A stretch of 64,000 bases of DNA from Planctomycetota bacterium (GCA_015075515.1 JABTUE010000004.1:543361-607360); one strand, 5' to 3'. Shown: positions 27,504 through 36,626, numbered from the stretch's first letter. Numbers and translations are program-made. The notes: generated by a model from the letters alone, not told the origin.

Positions 27504-28721
27504 TCAGGATCGGGCTGCGACTACACGCCAAAGCGCGACTACGGACAGGACCAGCGCCAGCCACGCCAGCCAGGCATGACTGGCAGCATCGTCGGCCACA
27601 CAGCCTCCTCCACCGCCGCCACCGCCGCCACTGGAACCGCCTCCCCCTCCCCCGCCACCGCCGCCGCCTCCACCACCGCTGCCGGTGCCACCGGTTCCAC
27701 CACTGCCGGGGCCTGGATTGACAGTACCGTTTTGGGTGCCGCTGGTGGCAAGCGCGCCCCAGGATCCAAAACTCACGTCCACGGTGTTGCTGTTGCTGCG
27801 AAAATCCACCGAGATGTTGGCGTTGGAAACCGTGACTTGGGCGTACTTGGTGGCCCCAAAGGTGCCGCCACTGACAGCCAGGGTCCAGGTGGCGGGGTTC
27901 ACCTGAATCCAGTACATGCCCTCGCTGTTGGTCGTCGAAGTGACGTTGACCGACCCGCCGCCGTTGGCCGTAACAGTCACGCCGGACAGACCCTCGCCGG
28001 TGTCGTAGCGGTTGTTGCTGTTGGCGTCGTTGTAGACCATGCCCAGAATGAAATACAGCGTGGTGTCGCGAACGCCGGTGTGGATGGACCAGTAGGCGCC
28101 GCTGCCGTCAGGCGGAGTTGAGGCGCTCCAGGGAGTTTCGGGCCGGAAGCCCGTCGCGTAGCCGGTGCCGATCTCATAGAACTGGCGGTAGAAGGTAATT
28201 TCGCTCGAACTTCCACCCCAAGCCAGCAGGTGATAGCGATGCCCCGGCGGGCTTACGCCCTGGTCCAGAATCAACGCGCGGATTGCCGCCGCCGGCGCGT
28301 AACTGATGCCGCTGCTGCTTGAGGTAAACTGGCAGGCCAGTGATTCCAGATTGTTCGCGTTGTTCGGAAAACTGCTCTTGAGGGGATAGCCCGCGTTGCG
28401 CACCATCAGGTTGGGCTGGTTGCCTGTGACCGGGCTGGTATGCGCAAAGTAGCCGTTCTGGGCCATCTCGGTGCTGTGAAAACGCGCCGACGTCACCAAG
28501 CGTTCATTCAAAGCCAGAGGGTGCCAGGGCGTAATGCCCGCCAGCACGCCACCCAGGCTTTGCTCGGTGTCGTAGGCCTGAGGGTTGGCGCGGGCCCGGT
28601 TGATCTCGTAGATCGCCGTGGCCTCAACACCGGTGGGATTCGTAGGAGTGTTGGATTGGCCCGCCAGCACCGACGCCATGGCGCTGCAGGTAACGGAAAC
28701 GAAAAACAGCGGCAAGCGCAT
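27504..28721 (-). CDS. Secreted CAP (SCP/PR-1) domain protein with SdrD-B-like domain and C-terminal sorting tail
   Basis: The ATG at 28721 has AAGGAG upstream, giving 405 residues. A signal peptide (MRLPLFFVSVTCSAMASVLAG) is followed by a CAP domain (about residues 30-210) with INRARANP, WHPLALNERLVTSARFHSTE and PPGHRYHLL. Then comes a Ca-binding SdrD-B-like module (NDANSNNRYDTGEGLSGVTV) and a long Gly/Ser/Thr linker. The tail is poly-Gly, a Cys (GGCVADD), a hydrophobic helix and a basic end (WRVVAARS), the same plan as the Ig-like repeat protein at 20.6-23.2 kb. It is probably anchored or released at the surface; CAP proteins have diverse extracellular roles. Confidence 0.8.
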   Translation of the reverse strand: MRLPLFFVSVTCSAMASVLAGQSNTPTNPTGVEATAIYEINRARANPQAYDTEQSLGGVLAGITPWHPLALNERLVTSARFHSTEMAQNGYFAHTSPVTGNQPNLMVRNAGYPLKSSFPNNANNLESLACQFTSSSSGISYAPAAAIRALILDQGVSPPGHRYHLLAWGGSSSEITFYRQFYEIGTGYATGFRPETPWSASTPPDGSGAYWSIHTGVRDTTLYFILGMVYNDANSNNRYDTGEGLSGVTVTANGGGSVNVTSTTNSEGMYWIQVNPATWTLAVSGGTFGATKYAQVTVSNANISVDFRSNSNTVDVSFGSWGALATSGTQNGTVNPGPGSGGTGGTGSGGGGGGGGGGGGGGSSGGGGGGGGGCVADDAASHAWLAWLALVLSVVALWRVVAARS

Positions 28722-28842
28722 GAGCTCTCCTTTGCCGGCCTGTGCCCGATTCCGCACCGTCTACGCACAATCATTGTAGCGCCGCGCCTGGTATTGAAAA
28801 CACACACCCGGCCGGAACGTTCCCGGAACCGGAAAGTCACGC

Positions 28843-30780
28843 CTATCGCGTCAACAGCAGGTTTCCGCGCCGGGTCACAGTCAGCGTCCAGCCGCGGTTG
28901 AGGTACAGGCAGGAACTAAGTTCTGTAACGATCGCCGGCCCGCGCAGGCTCCAGCCGGCGGGCAAATCATCACGCGCGTACACCGGTTCGCTGTCAATGG
29001 CATTGCACCACGGCTGCGGTTTGCCACGCGGAGAAAGGAAGCGGGCTGACGGAGCCCGCAGCGGCGCCTCAACGCGCACCCGAACGTGCACGATCTCTGC
29101 CGCCGCGTCCGGCAGCGCGTAGCCGAACTGACGCTCGTGTTCTGCGTCCAGGCGCTTGCGCCAGTCTGACACAAGCGGAACACACAGCTCAAAGCTCTGG
29201 CCACGGTAGCGTGCCTCAAGGCCGGCCGTGGCCACAAACCGTCCCGTCAGGCCGCAGTCTCGCAGTTCGGCCACAGCACGGGCTTTCAGGTCGCCCGCTA
29301 CAGTCTTGACGCGTGCCAAAACACCAGGTGAATCGCGCAACATGACAGTGCGGGAAAGATCACGGCTGGCGGGAGTGGCCAACATGCCCAAGGCACACAG
29401 CAGGCCCGGATCACGGGGCACAAGCACCGATTCTACGCCCAATCCCTCGGCAAGATCACAGACGAGCAGCCCCCCGGCACCGCCAAAGGGAACCAGCGGC
29501 ACGCCGGTCAGCGACTGGCCGCGCTCGACGGAAACACGCCGCAATGCGCGTTCAATGCCCGCCAGCGCCACGCGCAGAATCGCCGCGGCTGTGGTCTTTG
29601 GCGCCCCGGCGCCAAGCTTGCCGATAACGCGATGGGCAAGATCGGGCTTCAACTCCAGTTCACCACCCAGCTTCAGTTGCGCAGGCAGGCGCCCCAGAAC
29701 CACCAGTGCATCCGTCAGCGTGGGCTGACCGCCACCACGGCCATAGCAAGCCGGGCCTGGCCACGCGCCAGCGCTGTGCGGCCCGACCTGCAACACCCCT
29801 GCGCCGTCCAGGAAAGCAAGGGATCCCCCACCGGCACCAATGGTGTGAATGTCCAACGACGGCGTGCGCAGCGGCCAGGAACCGATCTCAGTCACGCCGC
29901 GCAGAGCCGTGTTCGGCTCGACCAGCGAAACGTCGGTGCTGGTGCCCCCCACATCAAAGGCAATGCCGCGCGCGATACCTTCCAGTTCCAGGGTGCGGCG
30001 CACGCCGGCAATGCCTCCGGCGGGCCCACTCAGCGCGAGCCTGACCGGTTCGCGCTCCGCCAAGGCCGCCGGCAGCCACCCACCGGCACTGTGCATCAGC
30101 ACCAGCCGCGTCGGCGCCAGGTTGCGCGCCAGTCCGCGGCAGTAGGCGCCCACACGCGGCACCAGCGCGGCGTTGGCTGCCGTGACCAGCGTGCGTTCGT
30201 ATTCGCGAAACTCGGGCGCCAGCTCGCACGACAGCGTCACCGGCAAGCCCAGTTTTTCCAGTGCCGCACCCAGCGCCCGTTCGTGAGCATCGTTGGCGTA
30301 GCTGTGCAGCAGGCACACCGCCACGGCTTGCGGCGCGGCCTTGCGCACGCTGGCCACAACCCGGGCGATTTCGGCGCGCGTCAGAGGAATTTCAACACAA
30401 CCATCGGGCCCGACACGCTCGCGGCACTCCAGGCGGAGTTCACGTGGAATCAGTGGATCGCGCCCGCGCGGGCTCAGGGCGTACAGGTCGGCAGGGGCAC
30501 GGTTCTGGCGGCCAAGTGCCAGCACGTCACGAAACCCCTGCGTTGTCACCAACACCGTGCGGGCCAGCTTGTGCTCGAGCAGTGCATTGGTGGCCACGGT
30601 GGTGCCATGGACCAGCAGGTCAGTGCCGCCCAGACGCGCCATGGCGGCCAGCACCGCCGCGCCGGGATCATCGGGCGTACTGGGCACCTTGCAACGCCAA
30701 AGTCTCTCACCGCGCAGCAGCACGGCATCGGTAAACGTGCCGCCCACATCTACCGCGGCAAATGTGTGGTTTTTGGCCAC
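28843..30780 (-). CDS. hyuA: Hydantoinase A / 5-oxoprolinase subunit A family protein
   Basis: A GTG at 30780 starts a 645-residue protein of the HyuA ATPase family (actin-like ASKHA fold). The first phosphate motif is AVDVGGTFTDAVLL; other markers are VHGTTVATNALLE, GRQNRAPADLYAL, SCELAPEFREYERTLVTAANA, AFDVGGTSTDVSL and PFGGAGGLLVCDLAE. With HyuB it forms an ATP-dependent amidohydrolase or carboxylase complex; no HyuB is adjacent, but one is encoded 14 kb away at 13336-14991. It follows an alpha/beta hydrolase gene by 14 bases in the same direction, so those two are probably co-transcribed. Confidence 0.88.
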   Translation of the reverse strand: MAKNHTFAAVDVGGTFTDAVLLRGERLWRCKVPSTPDDPGAAVLAAMARLGGTDLLVHGTTVATNALLEHKLARTVLVTTQGFRDVLALGRQNRAPADLYALSPRGRDPLIPRELRLECRERVGPDGCVEIPLTRAEIARVVASVRKAAPQAVAVCLLHSYANDAHERALGAALEKLGLPVTLSCELAPEFREYERTLVTAANAALVPRVGAYCRGLARNLAPTRLVLMHSAGGWLPAALAEREPVRLALSGPAGGIAGVRRTLELEGIARGIAFDVGGTSTDVSLVEPNTALRGVTEIGSWPLRTPSLDIHTIGAGGGSLAFLDGAGVLQVGPHSAGAWPGPACYGRGGGQPTLTDALVVLGRLPAQLKLGGELELKPDLAHRVIGKLGAGAPKTTAAAILRVALAGIERALRRVSVERGQSLTGVPLVPFGGAGGLLVCDLAEGLGVESVLVPRDPGLLCALGMLATPASRDLSRTVMLRDSPGVLARVKTVAGDLKARAVAELRDCGLTGRFVATAGLEARYRGQSFELCVPLVSDWRKRLDAEHERQFGYALPDAAAEIVHVRVRVEAPLRAPSARFLSPRGKPQPWCNAIDSEPVYARDDLPAGWSLRGPAIVTELSSCLYLNRGWTLTVTRRGNLLLTR

Positions 30781-30794
30781 TTATACCACCCACT

Positions 30795-31505
30795 CTATGA
30801 GCCGCCGGCCTGCCCCCGCACCCAAGCATCCAGCAGCGCCGCCACCTGCGGTGCGGCTTCGGCGCTGACCAGGTGCCCGAAGCCCGCAACCGGATACACG
30901 CGGCAGTCTGGCATGTTGCGCCACACCTGCAACTGATCCGGCGACCCGGCGATCGGGTCGCGCGTGCCATAGACAACATCCACCGGCAACTTCAGCGACA
31001 ACAGGTGCCGGCGCGTATCAAAGCCCTTTAGCAGCTTCAGTCGTCGCGCCAGCTCGCGATAATCCAACGCGGAAAAGCGCTCCAGAAACTTGCGCCGGTC
31101 TTCGCCCTCAAGCGTGCCCGCAAGTTTCCAGCCTGCCAGTCCCTTTGCCACAGGCCTCATGAGCGCATTGGGCAATACTCGCGCGGCCGTACGGCCCAGC
31201 ATACTGGCAAATGCCTCGACCTCGTGGTTGAAGGTCGAAAGCAGCAGCAACCGGTCCAGATGCACCACATGACGCAGTGCTGTTTCCTGGGCCAGTGCGC
31301 CGCCGAAGCTCTCGCCGACTAGAAGCCGCGTACCAAGCTGCTGCATGCGCGCGATCACCAGCCGCGTCAGGGATTCGAAATCCAGTTCGCCGCCCTGCGG
31401 GTACACAAACACATGCAACTGCGCCGATCGCGCGTGTTCGGCCAGTTTGCCGGCCGTGAACGGTTCGCCGTCCAGACCGGGCAGAAACAGCACGGGTTGC
31501 GTCAT
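30795..31505 (-). CDS. Alpha/beta hydrolase
   Basis: This 236-residue protein has the alpha/beta hydrolase triad in order: nucleophile Ser in GESFGG (about residue 65), acid in YGTRDP (about 187), and His in GFGHLV (about 213). The N-terminal VLFLPGLDGEPF is the oxyanion strand. There is no signal peptide, so it is cytoplasmic. The lid region between the nucleophile and the acid is short and helical. The substrate is unknown. It sits directly upstream of hyuA in one transcript. Confidence 0.85.
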   Translation of the reverse strand: MTQPVLFLPGLDGEPFTAGKLAEHARSAQLHVFVYPQGGELDFESLTRLVIARMQQLGTRLLVGESFGGALAQETALRHVVHLDRLLLLSTFNHEVEAFASMLGRTAARVLPNALMRPVAKGLAGWKLAGTLEGEDRRKFLERFSALDYRELARRLKLLKGFDTRRHLLSLKLPVDVVYGTRDPIAGSPDQLQVWRNMPDCRVYPVAGFGHLVSAEAAPQVAALLDAWVRGQAGGS

Positions 31506-31525
31506 GCACAGGTTCTAGCAAATAC

Positions 31526-31555
31526 AGAACGGGCGGCCCGCAGGCCGCCCGTTCT
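31526..31555 (-). terminator. Hairpin terminator between rhodanese and hydrolase genes
   Basis: AGAACGGGCGGCC (31526-31538), loop CGCA, GGCCGCCCGTTCT (31543-31555), a perfect 13-base stem. It lies 16 bases past the rhodanese stop on the minus strand. There is no strong T run. Confidence 0.65.
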
Positions 31556-31570
31556 GGCACAATCATGGAG

Positions 31571-31966
31571 CTAGCCTTCGGTGGTCGGCAGGCCGGCCTT
31601 CTGCCAGGCGTCAAAACCACCCACGATGTTGCTGACGTTGGTGTAGCCCAGCTTGCGCAGAGCACCCTGGGCCATACCGCCGCGCATGCCGCTCTTGCAG
31701 TAGACAACCACCGGCGCCGTGGGATCAGGAATAGACTGGGGCACGGTCTCAAGGATGTTATCCAGCGGAATGTGGCGCGAGCCCGGAATGGTGCCCGAGG
31801 TGAGTTCCTGCGGCATGCGAACATCAATCAACGTAAGCGGGCCCTTGGGTGCCTTGGGCGGTTCAACAACCTTGGTCTTTTTCTTGCGCGCCTTGATGGC
31901 GGCGGTGGTCATGGGCTCAAGAATCGTGGCAGCGTCAACAGGGCGAAGCCTCGGCGGAAGTTGCAT
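31571..31966 (-). CDS. Rhodanese-like sulfurtransferase
   Basis: This 131-residue single-domain rhodanese moves sulfane sulfur through its active Cys90 in the loop CKSGMRG, preceded by VVVYC. The substrate strand is LIDVRMPQEL and the C-terminal part GGFDAWQKAGLP is typical. The first 40 residues are a Lys/Pro-rich extension (KARKKKTKVVEPPKAPKG). No signal peptide. A perfect TATAAT lies about 63 bases upstream on its strand. Neighbours give no clear pathway. Confidence 0.88.
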   Translation of the reverse strand: MQLPPRLRPVDAATILEPMTTAAIKARKKKTKVVEPPKAPKGPLTLIDVRMPQELTSGTIPGSRHIPLDNILETVPQSIPDPTAPVVVYCKSGMRGGMAQGALRKLGYTNVSNIVGGFDAWQKAGLPTTEG

Positions 31967-32028
31967 TGCGGTCCCTTGGTTTCAGAAGTCGAAAGAGCGG
32001 TCGTGGTCTGTTCTCAACGCGGCTTAAT

Positions 32029-32056
32029 ATTATACGTCGGCGCGCCGGGAATTGAA
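32029..32056 (-). promoter_or_regulatory. Promoter of the rhodanese gene
   Basis: On the minus strand a perfect TATAAT (32034-32029) lies 16 bases downstream of a weak TTCAAT (32056-32051). The predicted leader is about 60 bases. Confidence 0.5.
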
Positions 32057-32067
32057 GCGGTGAACAC

Positions 32068-32095
32068 TTGACGGACGCCACAGGCGCCCTATGGT
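32068..32095 (+). promoter_or_regulatory. Possible mdh promoter
   Basis: TTGACG (32068-32073), a 16-base spacer and TATGGT (32090-32095). It is divergent from the rhodanese promoter; the -10 is weak. Confidence 0.35.
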
Positions 32096-32195
32096 GCGCG
32101 CGCCCGGGGGTCTGTCTGTAACGCATGGCACGAACCGGGACTTCCCGCCGAGCATGTCTCCCCGCGTGCCTGGCATCACTTTCGAGGAACCACCG

Positions 32196-33143
32196 ATGGC
32201 TTTTCAGCGCGCGAAGATCACCGTGTTTGGCGCGGGTTTTGTGGGCTCCACCGTGGCCCAACGTTGCGCCGACAAGGAACTGGGCGATGTGACTCTGGTT
32301 GACGTTGTGCCCGACATGCCCCTGGGCAAAGCCTTGGACATGTTCGAGAGCAGCCCCGTTGAGCGCTTTGACGCCCGGATCTGGGGCACCAACGCTCCCG
32401 AAGATTGCGCCGACAGTGACATTGTCGTCATCACCAGCGGCATTGCACGCAAACCCGGCATGAGCCGTGACGACTTGCTCAAAACCAACGCACAAATCGT
32501 CTACAGCGTGGTGGACAAGGTGCGCGAATACGCGCCCAAGGCCATCATCATCATGGTCACCAACCCGCTGGATGTGATGACCTATCTGGCCCATCACCGC
32601 AGCGGTTTTCCCAAACAGCGCGTTCTGGGCATGGCCGGCGTACTGGACAGCGCGCGCATGGCGAGTTTTGTGGCCCTGGAACTGAACGTCAGCATCAAGG
32701 ACATCAGCCCGATGGTGCTGGGCGGCCACGGCGACACGATGGTACCCCTGCCGCGCTATACCACCGTCAGCGGTATTCCCATCACGGATCTGATTTCACC
32801 CGAACGCATTGAGGCCATCAACAAGCGGACCCAGACTGGCGGCGCTGAAATCGTCAACCTGCTCAAGACCGGCAGCGCCTACTACGCACCGGGATCGAGC
32901 GTGGTCGCGATGGTCGAAAGCATCGTCAAGGATCAGCGTCGCATCCTGCCCTGCTGTGTGCTGCTGGAGGGCGAATACGGCCTTAAGGGAAGCTGGCAGG
33001 GCGTGCCCTGCGTCTTGGGCAAGAATGGCATTGAAAAAATCATTGAGCTCAAGCTCAACGACGCCGAGAAGAAGCTGCTCGATACCAGCAACCAGCACGT
33101 GGCTAAAGCGATTGCCGAGTGCAAGACACTGCTGGGCCTGTAA
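32196..33143 (+). CDS. mdh: Malate dehydrogenase (LDH-like type)
   Basis: The ATG at 32196 follows GAGGA by eight bases; an in-frame extension to 32091 has no support. The protein has 315 residues. The NAD motif is ITVFGAGFVGSTVA; substrate Arg lies in ARKPGMSRDDLL; NPLDVMTY and the catalytic His in LGGHGDTMVPL are intact. It oxidises malate to oxaloacetate with NAD in the TCA cycle. The Arg in the ARKPGMSR loop supports malate rather than lactate as substrate. Confidence 0.95.
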   Translation: MAFQRAKITVFGAGFVGSTVAQRCADKELGDVTLVDVVPDMPLGKALDMFESSPVERFDARIWGTNAPEDCADSDIVVITSGIARKPGMSRDDLLKTNAQIVYSVVDKVREYAPKAIIIMVTNPLDVMTYLAHHRSGFPKQRVLGMAGVLDSARMASFVALELNVSIKDISPMVLGGHGDTMVPLPRYTTVSGIPITDLISPERIEAINKRTQTGGAEIVNLLKTGSAYYAPGSSVVAMVESIVKDQRRILPCCVLLEGEYGLKGSWQGVPCVLGKNGIEKIIELKLNDAEKKLLDTSNQHVAKAIAECKTLLGL

Positions 33144-33159
33144 ACGAACCCGACCGATC

Positions 33160-33190
33160 AAAAGGCGCGACGCCATCCGTCGCGCCTTTT
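33160..33190. terminator. Bidirectional terminator between mdh and a convergent membrane gene
   Basis: AAAAGGCGCGACG (33160-33172) pairs with CGTCGCGCCTTTT (33178-33190), loop CCATC. T runs occur on both strands at the stem ends, suiting the convergent genes on either side. Confidence 0.85.
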
Positions 33191-33196
33191 GCATTA

Positions 33197-33511
33197 TCAT
33201 TCAGACGTCTTCTCGACATCAATGACCCTGCCCGCGCCGGGGCGCTGGGCTGCATCAAAAGCCATCTTGGCGGCTTGGCCGAGGTTTTCCTGGGCGCGCT
33301 TGGCCTTGCGGGCAAGGAGCAGCACCGGCAGCACAATCAGGGGCCATAACGAAGTGAAGATCACCCCGCCGATCACCACGGGCAGGATCAGTTTTGCCTT
33401 GCTGGTTTGCGGGTTGAGCCTGGCGAAGTTTATGCCCGCGTAAGCCAGCGGGATTGCGATCAGCAAGCCGACGGCGCCATAGGCAACTAACGCGTAGTGC
33501 CACCATTCCAT
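33197..33511 (-). CDS. Small two-helix membrane protein
   Basis: I take the ATG at 33511 (MEWWHYALVAYG), giving 104 residues; the longer frame to 33613 lacks hydrophobic or domain support and overlaps ino1. Two membrane segments, at about residues 6-26 and 44-65, are followed by a charged helix (RKAKRAQENLGQAAKMAFDA). No family is recognised. It follows ino1 by 56 bases in the same direction. Confidence 0.6.
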   Translation of the reverse strand: MEWWHYALVAYGAVGLLIAIPLAYAGINFARLNPQTSKAKLILPVVIGGVIFTSLWPLIVLPVLLLARKAKRAQENLGQAAKMAFDAAQRPGAGRVIDVEKTSE

Positions 33512-33567
33512 GACGGGACAATAGCGCCTGATGTATGCCGCGCCAGAACTTTGGGTTGAACCCGGAA

Positions 33568-34752
33568 CTATCGCCGGGCGCCGGCACGCGCCCCGCGCAG
33601 TTGATCCGCCCATGCGTAAAGGTTGGCCATCTGCCGGGCAAAATCATGGGTGTGGCCATCCAGCGGGTTTTTGAAGAACGGACTGAGCTGCGGCAGCAGG
33701 CCGCTTTCGCCGTTGCGCCAGGCGGCGTCCACCAGCCGCACCAGGTCCAGCACCAGCGGCGCGGCCAGCGCGCTGTCGCAGCCCTGCCAAGTGAACTGGA
33801 AGGTCATCTGCGTGCCCAGGAAGCCTTCAAAGTGGATCAGGTCCCAGGCCGTCTTCCAGTCGCCCAAGCTGGGCACGTATTGAATGTCTGTACGCACAAA
33901 GCTGTCGCCGCCCAGCATCTCGCGCAACGCGGCGTCTTTCTGGCGCAGCTTGCTGTCCTTGGCTGCGGGGGCCTCCAGCACGGCACCGTCGTTGTTGCCC
34001 AGGAAGTTGTTACCCACCCAACTTAGAACCTTCAGGTTGCGGGCCAGGAACATTGGGCCCAGCACGGTCTTGAGCAGCGTCTCGCCGGTCTTGCCGTCTT
34101 TGCCGGCGTGAGGCAGCCGTAAGTCGCGCGCGATCTTGCGCAGTGCGGGCAGCTCGCTGCCCTGGCTGGGCGTAAAGTTCACGTACGCGCAACCTTGGCG
34201 CAGGGCAGCCAGAGCGTTGATCAGAGTAGCGGTACAGAAACCCGCCGGGGCCTTGGGCAACGCGGTTAACAGAGAATCCGGCGAATCAAAATCGGGCGTT
34301 TCGGCAAAATGCGGTTCGGTGCTGCACAGATTGACAACCACCACGCGGTCCAGCCCGTGATCGACGCGGAAGCGCGCCAGGCGCTCTTCGACTCGTGCCA
34401 GTTCCGCCAGATAGCCGCCACGTGGCAGGGTGCCGAACCTGAAGCCTTCCACTGTGGCAATGCGGCGATCAAGGTCGTTCAGTTCAGTCTTCAGGTCGCG
34501 CGCGAGATCCAGCGGAAGAATGCGGCTGTGCCCGATCTCGATGGCCTTGTCGGCCAGGGCCACGGCACTGATGTCGCAGCCGCCAAACACGATGTCCTGC
34601 ACACCGGCCAGAACCACGCCCTTAAACTCAGGGCCGGCCGTTACCAGGCCGGTAGCGGGCGCACGGCCCTGCGAGATTGCCATCGCGCCGGTGATGACTG
34701 TCGTGGCCACGTTGCCGCGCGCACCAAGAATGTAGACGCCAAGACGATTCAT
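33568..34752 (-). CDS. ino1: Inositol-3-phosphate synthase
   Basis: This 394-residue protein matches myo-inositol-1-phosphate synthase, which isomerises glucose-6-phosphate using NAD. Family marks are YILGARGNVATTV (dinucleotide site), NLCSTEP, FTPSQGSELPALRK, GKDGKTGETLLKTVLGP and SWVGNNFLGNNDGAVL. It is cytoplasmic and supplies inositol for lipids or compatible solutes. It is shorter than the eukaryotic enzyme, as usual for bacteria and archaea. It follows a membrane-protein gene by 21 bases. Confidence 0.9.
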   Translation of the reverse strand: MNRLGVYILGARGNVATTVITGAMAISQGRAPATGLVTAGPEFKGVVLAGVQDIVFGGCDISAVALADKAIEIGHSRILPLDLARDLKTELNDLDRRIATVEGFRFGTLPRGGYLAELARVEERLARFRVDHGLDRVVVVNLCSTEPHFAETPDFDSPDSLLTALPKAPAGFCTATLINALAALRQGCAYVNFTPSQGSELPALRKIARDLRLPHAGKDGKTGETLLKTVLGPMFLARNLKVLSWVGNNFLGNNDGAVLEAPAAKDSKLRQKDAALREMLGGDSFVRTDIQYVPSLGDWKTAWDLIHFEGFLGTQMTFQFTWQGCDSALAAPLVLDLVRLVDAAWRNGESGLLPQLSPFFKNPLDGHTHDFARQMANLYAWADQLRGARAGARR

Positions 34753-34773
34753 GTTGATTCCTGTCCTGTGCCG

Positions 34774-35832
34774 CTAACGCATGGCGCGACGCACCAGTTC
34801 GCGCCGCGCGGGCGATTGGCCCGCCAGATCCGGCGCTGTCAACTCTTCAGGCTTCTGCCACACGGGCATCGGAAACACCGCAAAGAGAGCTTCGGCCGAT
34901 TCGCCGATATCGCCCGTGCCAGCGCCCTCGCCCGTGGTCCCGGCCGCAAGACCTTCGGCGCGACGCGACAAACCGCCGGCCGCTGCCTGTATGTCTTCGG
35001 CCAGCCGGGCACGGGTCATGCCTTCCGGCGGAAGCTGCGCCGGAAGCTCCAGTGCCGGACGGTCTTGCGGCCTCAGGTCGCCCAAGGCGCGCCTGGCCTC
35101 ATCCAGAGCCGTTGCAGCCTGTGCGTCGTTGCCCGTCTGGCGCAACGCTTCGGCTGTCTTATTCAACGTCGCCGCAGCACGACGCAGACCCATTGCCTCG
35201 GCCCTGGCATCGGCGTCGGCGGCATCGCGGTTGCTGCTGACGTTTATCGCCGCCAAGCCCGGCGAAGCCGGCTGCGGCTCGGCACCACCCAGCAACAACG
35301 CCGGGTCGGCCGCGGGCGTCTGCCAAGCCAGAGCCGCAAGGCCGACAACCGCGATCAGCGCAACAGGAGCGGCCACCAGCGAACCCAGTGACAGAACCGG
35401 CGGTGCAGCGGCCGACAACGCCAGGTTCAGTTCGCGGCGTGCTGCCTGGACCAGCGGCCCCTCGAAGGGTTGGGAAGCCTGCAATGCCGTGGGCAGGGAT
35501 CCATCACGGGTCTCCAGCCTGGCCTCCAGCGCCAGCGCAGCCTCAAGCACCCCCACCGGACGCACGCGCCGCAGGGCCGCGATGCCAGCGCCCAGCAAGC
35601 CCAGCAATGCCGACAACGCAAGCACTACCGGAGCCGGAGCAATCGCCCCCCCCACCAGCGCGCGCGGCAGCAACACAACCAGCAGCAGCGCCGCACTGGT
35701 GGTTGCCGCCGCACCGCACAACACCGTGGGCACGACGCGCAGCAACTGGCGCGCCAGCAGGCGCCGGGCCACATGCCGCAGATCGCGTTCCAGCGACGCG
35801 CGTTCGATCGGGGTTGTGCCGGTGGCAGTCAC
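34774..35832 (-). CDS. Alanine-rich membrane protein of unknown function
   Basis: This 352-residue protein has three hydrophobic segments, at about residues 38-60, 66-88 and 145-168. Between them is a charged helical stretch (ALALEARLETRDGSLPTAL) that resembles DUF4175-like or dimerisation helices. The C-terminal 170 residues are helical and Ala/Arg/Glu-rich, probably exposed. The function is unknown. The ATG overlaps the TGA of the YdjY lipoprotein gene as ATGA, so both are translationally coupled and may work together in the envelope. Confidence 0.6.
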   Translation of the reverse strand: MTATGTTPIERASLERDLRHVARRLLARQLLRVVPTVLCGAAATTSAALLLVVLLPRALVGGAIAPAPVVLALSALLGLLGAGIAALRRVRPVGVLEAALALEARLETRDGSLPTALQASQPFEGPLVQAARRELNLALSAAAPPVLSLGSLVAAPVALIAVVGLAALAWQTPAADPALLLGGAEPQPASPGLAAINVSSNRDAADADARAEAMGLRRAAATLNKTAEALRQTGNDAQAATALDEARRALGDLRPQDRPALELPAQLPPEGMTRARLAEDIQAAAGGLSRRAEGLAAGTTGEGAGTGDIGESAEALFAVFPMPVWQKPEELTAPDLAGQSPARRELVRRAMR

Positions 35833-36626
35833 GGTTTGCGGGCCTCGAAGATCAGCGTCACTTCACTTTGGGGTGCGGGGATGCCATCCGCCCGCGGGTT
35901 GGGCGAATACACGTCGGGCACCGCCCCGTTGGGACGCGCGTTGTCAATCACACAGCTTGAGTCGCGCCACAGCGCCACAAGGTTGCCCTTCATGTCGCTT
36001 TCGATCAGCGACCGGTTCAGTTCGGGGTTGTATTGCTCGAAGCTGCCGGTGAAGACCCAGCCGCCGGCCTCGGGGGGGCCGTTGCGCACAATATCCCACA
36101 GCCAGTCTTCCACCGGGACGATCGTTTCCTTGCCGGTGGTTGCGTGGGCAAAGCGCACGCGGATGTCTACCTTGTCGCCCAGCGGAACATCGGCATAGCC
36201 GCGGCCACTGCGTTTGATTTCGGCTTCACGAAGCTGGATCATCTCCAACCCGCGCTTGAGGTGTTCGCCGCGTGCTCCGGTGGCAAACAGGGCTTCGTGG
36301 GTGGCACCGCCGGGGGCAACCACCAGAAACTCCAGCGGGCGCGTCTGACTGCCCAACAAGATTACCTGAAGCTCCACGCGGCCCGCGCGGGGGTACACCT
36401 TGAGCCCGCCCTCAAAAGAAATGTAGTCGGCCTCGCGCTGGGGCACGGCAGGTGTGTTGTCAGGCGGCGGATTCTGAACCATTCCGTTAGAGGCAACCGG
36501 CGTCGGGCTTTGGTTCGCGGGCCGGACCGTGTTGGCGGAATTAGCCTGGGGGTCGTTGACGCCCGGCTTGGTACCGCAGGCCGCAAGCCAGAATCCGCAA
36601 GCCAAGAACAGCAGCGCAGAGCGCAT
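35829..36626 (-). CDS. YdjY-domain lipoprotein
   Basis: The ATG at 36626 starts a lipoprotein signal peptide (MRSALLFLACGFWLAAC, lipobox LAAC); the 265-residue protein then has an Asn/Pro-rich linker. The domain beginning ISFEGGLKVY, with PLEFLVV, HEALFATGARGEHLK and the later WVFTGSFEQYNPE, follows the YdjY pattern known from Planctomycetota and relatives, of unknown function. It lies downstream of exbB/exbD but beyond an imperfect hairpin (about 36745-36774), so may be a separate transcript with the coupled membrane gene. Confidence 0.75.
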   Translation of the reverse strand: MRSALLFLACGFWLAACGTKPGVNDPQANSANTVRPANQSPTPVASNGMVQNPPPDNTPAVPQREADYISFEGGLKVYPRAGRVELQVILLGSQTRPLEFLVVAPGGATHEALFATGARGEHLKRGLEMIQLREAEIKRSGRGYADVPLGDKVDIRVRFAHATTGKETIVPVEDWLWDIVRNGPPEAGGWVFTGSFEQYNPELNRSLIESDMKGNLVALWRDSSCVIDNARPNGAVPDVYSPNPRADGIPAPQSEVTLIFEARKP

